From: Branchipolynoe longqiensis
Taxonomy: Eukaryota > Annelida > Polychaeta > Phyllodocida > Polynoidae
Assembly (NCBI GenBank): GCA_030323885.1
Contig: CM059199.1
Span: 37,518,590-37,582,589 of the forward strand
Reading direction: 5' to 3'
Length of the DNA stretch: 64,000 nucleotides
Within the stretch, counting starts at the first letter, position 1. Every line of letters begins with the position of its first letter. Shown here in pieces: positions 61,906 through 64,000 of this stretch. The position numbers were made by a program, and so were the translations under genes. The notes under the pieces are model-generated. The model did no database searches and was not told where the DNA came from. It saw nothing but the letters and a program-made list of their open reading frames with translations.

Positions 61906-62725
61906 GGAATTAAAGTTGCATAGTCCAACAGTTTTGAGTATCTGTAGATTATAACAATCGACGTAATATTCGAAAAGTATGACAGAAACTCAAAAGGATC
62001 GGAATTAAAGTTGCATAGTCTAATATTTTTGAGTATCTGTAGATTATAACAATCGACGTAATATGTTTCTGTAGATTATAACAATCGACGTAATATTTTA
62101 AAAGTATGACAGAAACTCAAAGGATCGGAATTAAAGTTGCATAGTCTAATATTTTTGAGTATCTGTAGATTATAACAATCAACAAAATATTTGAAAAGTA
62201 TGACAGAAACTCAAAAGGATCGGAATTAAAGTTACATAGTCTAACATTTTTGAGTATTTGTAGATTTTAACAATCGATGTAATATTTGAAAAGTATGACA
62301 GAAACTAGAAAGGATCGGAATTAAAGTTGCATAGTCCAACATTTTTGAGTATTTGTAGATTATAACAATCGATGTAATATTTGAAAAGTATGACAGAAAC
62401 TCAAAAGGATCGGAATTAAAGTTGCATAGTCTAACATTTTTGAGTATCTGTAGATTATAACAATCGACGTAATATTTGAAAAGTATGACAGAAACTCAAA
62501 AGGATCGGAATTAAAGTTGCATAGTCTAACATTTTTGAGTATTTGTAGATTATAACAATCGACGTAATATTTGAAAAGTATGACAGAAACTCAAAAGGAT
62601 CGGAATTAAAGTTGCATAGTCCAACATTTTTGAGTATTTGTAGATTATAACAATCGACGTAATATTTTTCAAGTATGACAGAAACTCAAAAGGATCCAAA
62701 TTAAAGTTGCCTAGTCCAACAGTGT
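61905..62725. repeat. 95-bp satellite derived from the MITE-A right end
   Basis: CGGAATTAAAGTTGCATAGT recurs at 61905, 62000, 62126, 62221, 62316, 62411, 62506 and 62601, with a variant at 62696; spacing is 95 bp except one 126-bp unit. Each unit is a MITE-A right end (GATTATAACAATCGACG, ATGACAGAAACTCAAAAGGA) fused to an inverted right end (TTAAAGTTGCATAGTC, TTTTGAGTATCT). Confidence 0.95.
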
Positions 62726-63250
62726 TGTGTATGTCATATTTAAAAAAAGATTAAAACAACCAAACTATCTGCACCTGCCATGCCTGTTGAAAATAGGTAT
62801 TTGCGAATAATTAATTACATAACGCATCCCACAGCGTTGTTCCTCAAAGAAACAGATCACGTGACCGCTCCTACCGCCTGTGACGTCACGTAAGGGTAGA
62901 AGCAGTTACTGGGTCATCATAACATCATCTGGGAATGTGCGATGCTTTGCAAACTTCGCAATTTGAGAAAATGAGTTGGACGCGAATAAGGATTATTCAT
63001 CATTAAATATGCACCGCTCGGCTGGTGTGGCTTTCGTGTAGAAATGCCAAGATTGGATTGCGTGGTTTCAAGATAGAAATGAAGGAATGGGAGGGGGGGA
63101 GGGGGGTAGGAAGAGAGAAACACAATCTGATTTTGCTGCTGTATGGTCTCTTCCGGGGGATAATTTCAGGATTGGAAACTTATGCGTGGATTTAAACTGT
63201 CCATGAAAGACAGTCAGCGGGTAAACAGCTTAGCGCTGAAGTATGGTTGG
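62726..63250. other. No gene; E-box and CRE words
   Basis: TCACGTGA at 62857 and TGACGTCA at 62881 lie 16 bp apart. I see no TATA box or coding exon nearby, so regulatory activity is speculative. Confidence 0.35.
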
Positions 63251-63254
63251 TGTG

Positions 63255-63575
63255 ATGGGGAGGGGAGGGGAGGGGAGGGGAGAGGGAGGGGAGGGGAGGG
63301 GGAGGGGAGGGGAGGGGAGGGGAGGGGAGGGGAGGGGAGGGGAGGGGAGGGGAGGGGGAGGGGAGGGGAGCGGAGGGGGGAGGGATGGGAGGAGAGGGAA
63401 GGGGAGCGGAGGGGAGGATATGGAAGGGGAGAGTGAAGAGGAGAGGTGGGTGGGAGTGGAGAGGGGACGGGAGGGGAGCGAAGAGGGAAGAGAGGAGAGA
63501 GGGAAGGAGAGGAGAGAGGGAAGGAGAGGGGAGGGGAAGGGAGGGGAAGGGAGTGGAAGGGAGGGGAAGGGAGGT
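63255..63575. repeat. (GGGGA)n polypurine tract
   Basis: About 60 GGGGA-type units with GAGAGG interruptions to the right. Pure purine on the plus strand and strongly G-quadruplex-prone. All open frames here are artefacts. Confidence 0.96.
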
Positions 63576-63877
63576 ACACGTTGACGAAATATATGTGTAA
63601 AAAAACAAGCTAAAATAATTATGTAGATGAAAATTGGGTGATTGGGATTATTTTAGTATATTTTAGGGAGATCTCCCACCAAATCGGGAGACTTGGCACC
63701 TCTGCACACACGTTGTTGTCTTAAAATCACATCACAGTGCATCTGTTATTAATTATTTATCGTAAACAGTCACCACATTCTCTAATATTCATAATAATCT
63801 CCGATACCCATGAATATCCCAATGTACATGTATTTGACAAAACTGTTACAAAAGACTTGGAAAAGACTTTCAAAACT
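63576..63877. other. No recognised feature
   Basis: AT-rich, with no repeat or coding signal. Confidence 0.45.
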
Positions 63878-64000
63878 TACATTTGTCACTACCTGGCCTG
63901 TCATACAGCATTAACAAGATAGGGCGAGAACTGGTTGGCTTTCGCTCCGGGTCAGGTGACTAAGTAGGGTATCGGGTCATGTTGCCTGAGACATGTTATC
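63878..64000 (+). mobile_element. tRNA-derived SINE body, cut by the window end
   Basis: TTTGTCACTACCTGGCCTGT, GATAGGGCGAGAACTGGTTG and GTAGGGTATCGGGTCATG follow SINE body order; the tail lies beyond the window. Confidence 0.72.

Overview
The window looks like repeat-dense intergenic DNA from an invertebrate animal, most likely a mollusc. Direct signs are eukaryotic: dozens of tRNA-headed SINEs, 5'-truncated LINEs, inverted-repeat (MITE-like) DNA transposons, long microsatellites and higher-order satellites, with no operons or bacterial-type genes. The mollusc assignment is an inference. It rests on a second SINE (2398, 11040 and 59048) whose body I recall as common in gastropods and bivalves, and on the mix of I/Nimb-like and RTE-like LINEs. 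I recognise no host protein-coding gene, rRNA or functional tRNA gene. Every coding stretch I can defend belongs to a retroelement.

Layout. 0-4.8 kb: a 475-bp long-TIR element, SINEs, a CCA-rich microsatellite, a decayed I-type LINE 3' end with a MITE inside it, and a short RTE-like LINE copy. 5-6.2 kb: satellite with a ~128-bp higher-order period. 6.3-7.6 kb: purine tracts and a small TIR element. 9-10.6 kb: a miniature LTR element (TRIM), a PIF/Harbinger-like MITE and SINEs. 11.6-12.7 kb: an RTE-like LINE with an open RT reading frame. 12.9-14.3 kb: a polypyrimidine minisatellite. 14.3-24.4 kb: SINEs and MITEs, several nested, and a complete TRIM at 22.2 kb. 24.6-28.2 kb: a 5'-truncated I/Nimb-type LINE inserted into a GT-rich minisatellite. 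28-34 kb: SINEs and simple repeats. 35.2-37.1 kb: a chimeric 51-bp minisatellite beside a hairpin and a MITE that share its two halves. 40-42.8 kb: a GC-rich element with gag-like coding and split direct repeats, probably related to tyrosine-recombinase retrotransposons. 43-61 kb: more SINEs, MITEs and tandem repeats. 61.9-62.7 kb: a 95-bp satellite built from the end of the commonest MITE. 63.2-63.6 kb: a (GGGGA)-rich tract.

The elements interact as hosts and parasites of one another. The LINEs can supply reverse transcriptase for the SINEs; perfect 8-15 bp target duplications show target-primed insertion. The MITEs and TRIMs are non-autonomous and encode nothing. Two satellites were apparently seeded from one MITE family. 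The most unusual item is a family of 182-bp LTRs that contain a tRNA-like sequence with intact Pol III A and B boxes. One complete element, one partial element and one solo LTR are present. The complete element and the solo LTR have 4-bp target duplications.

Family labels such as MITE-A, SINE-a and SINE-b are mine. No database search was possible, so superfamily calls rest on recalled motifs and on structure.
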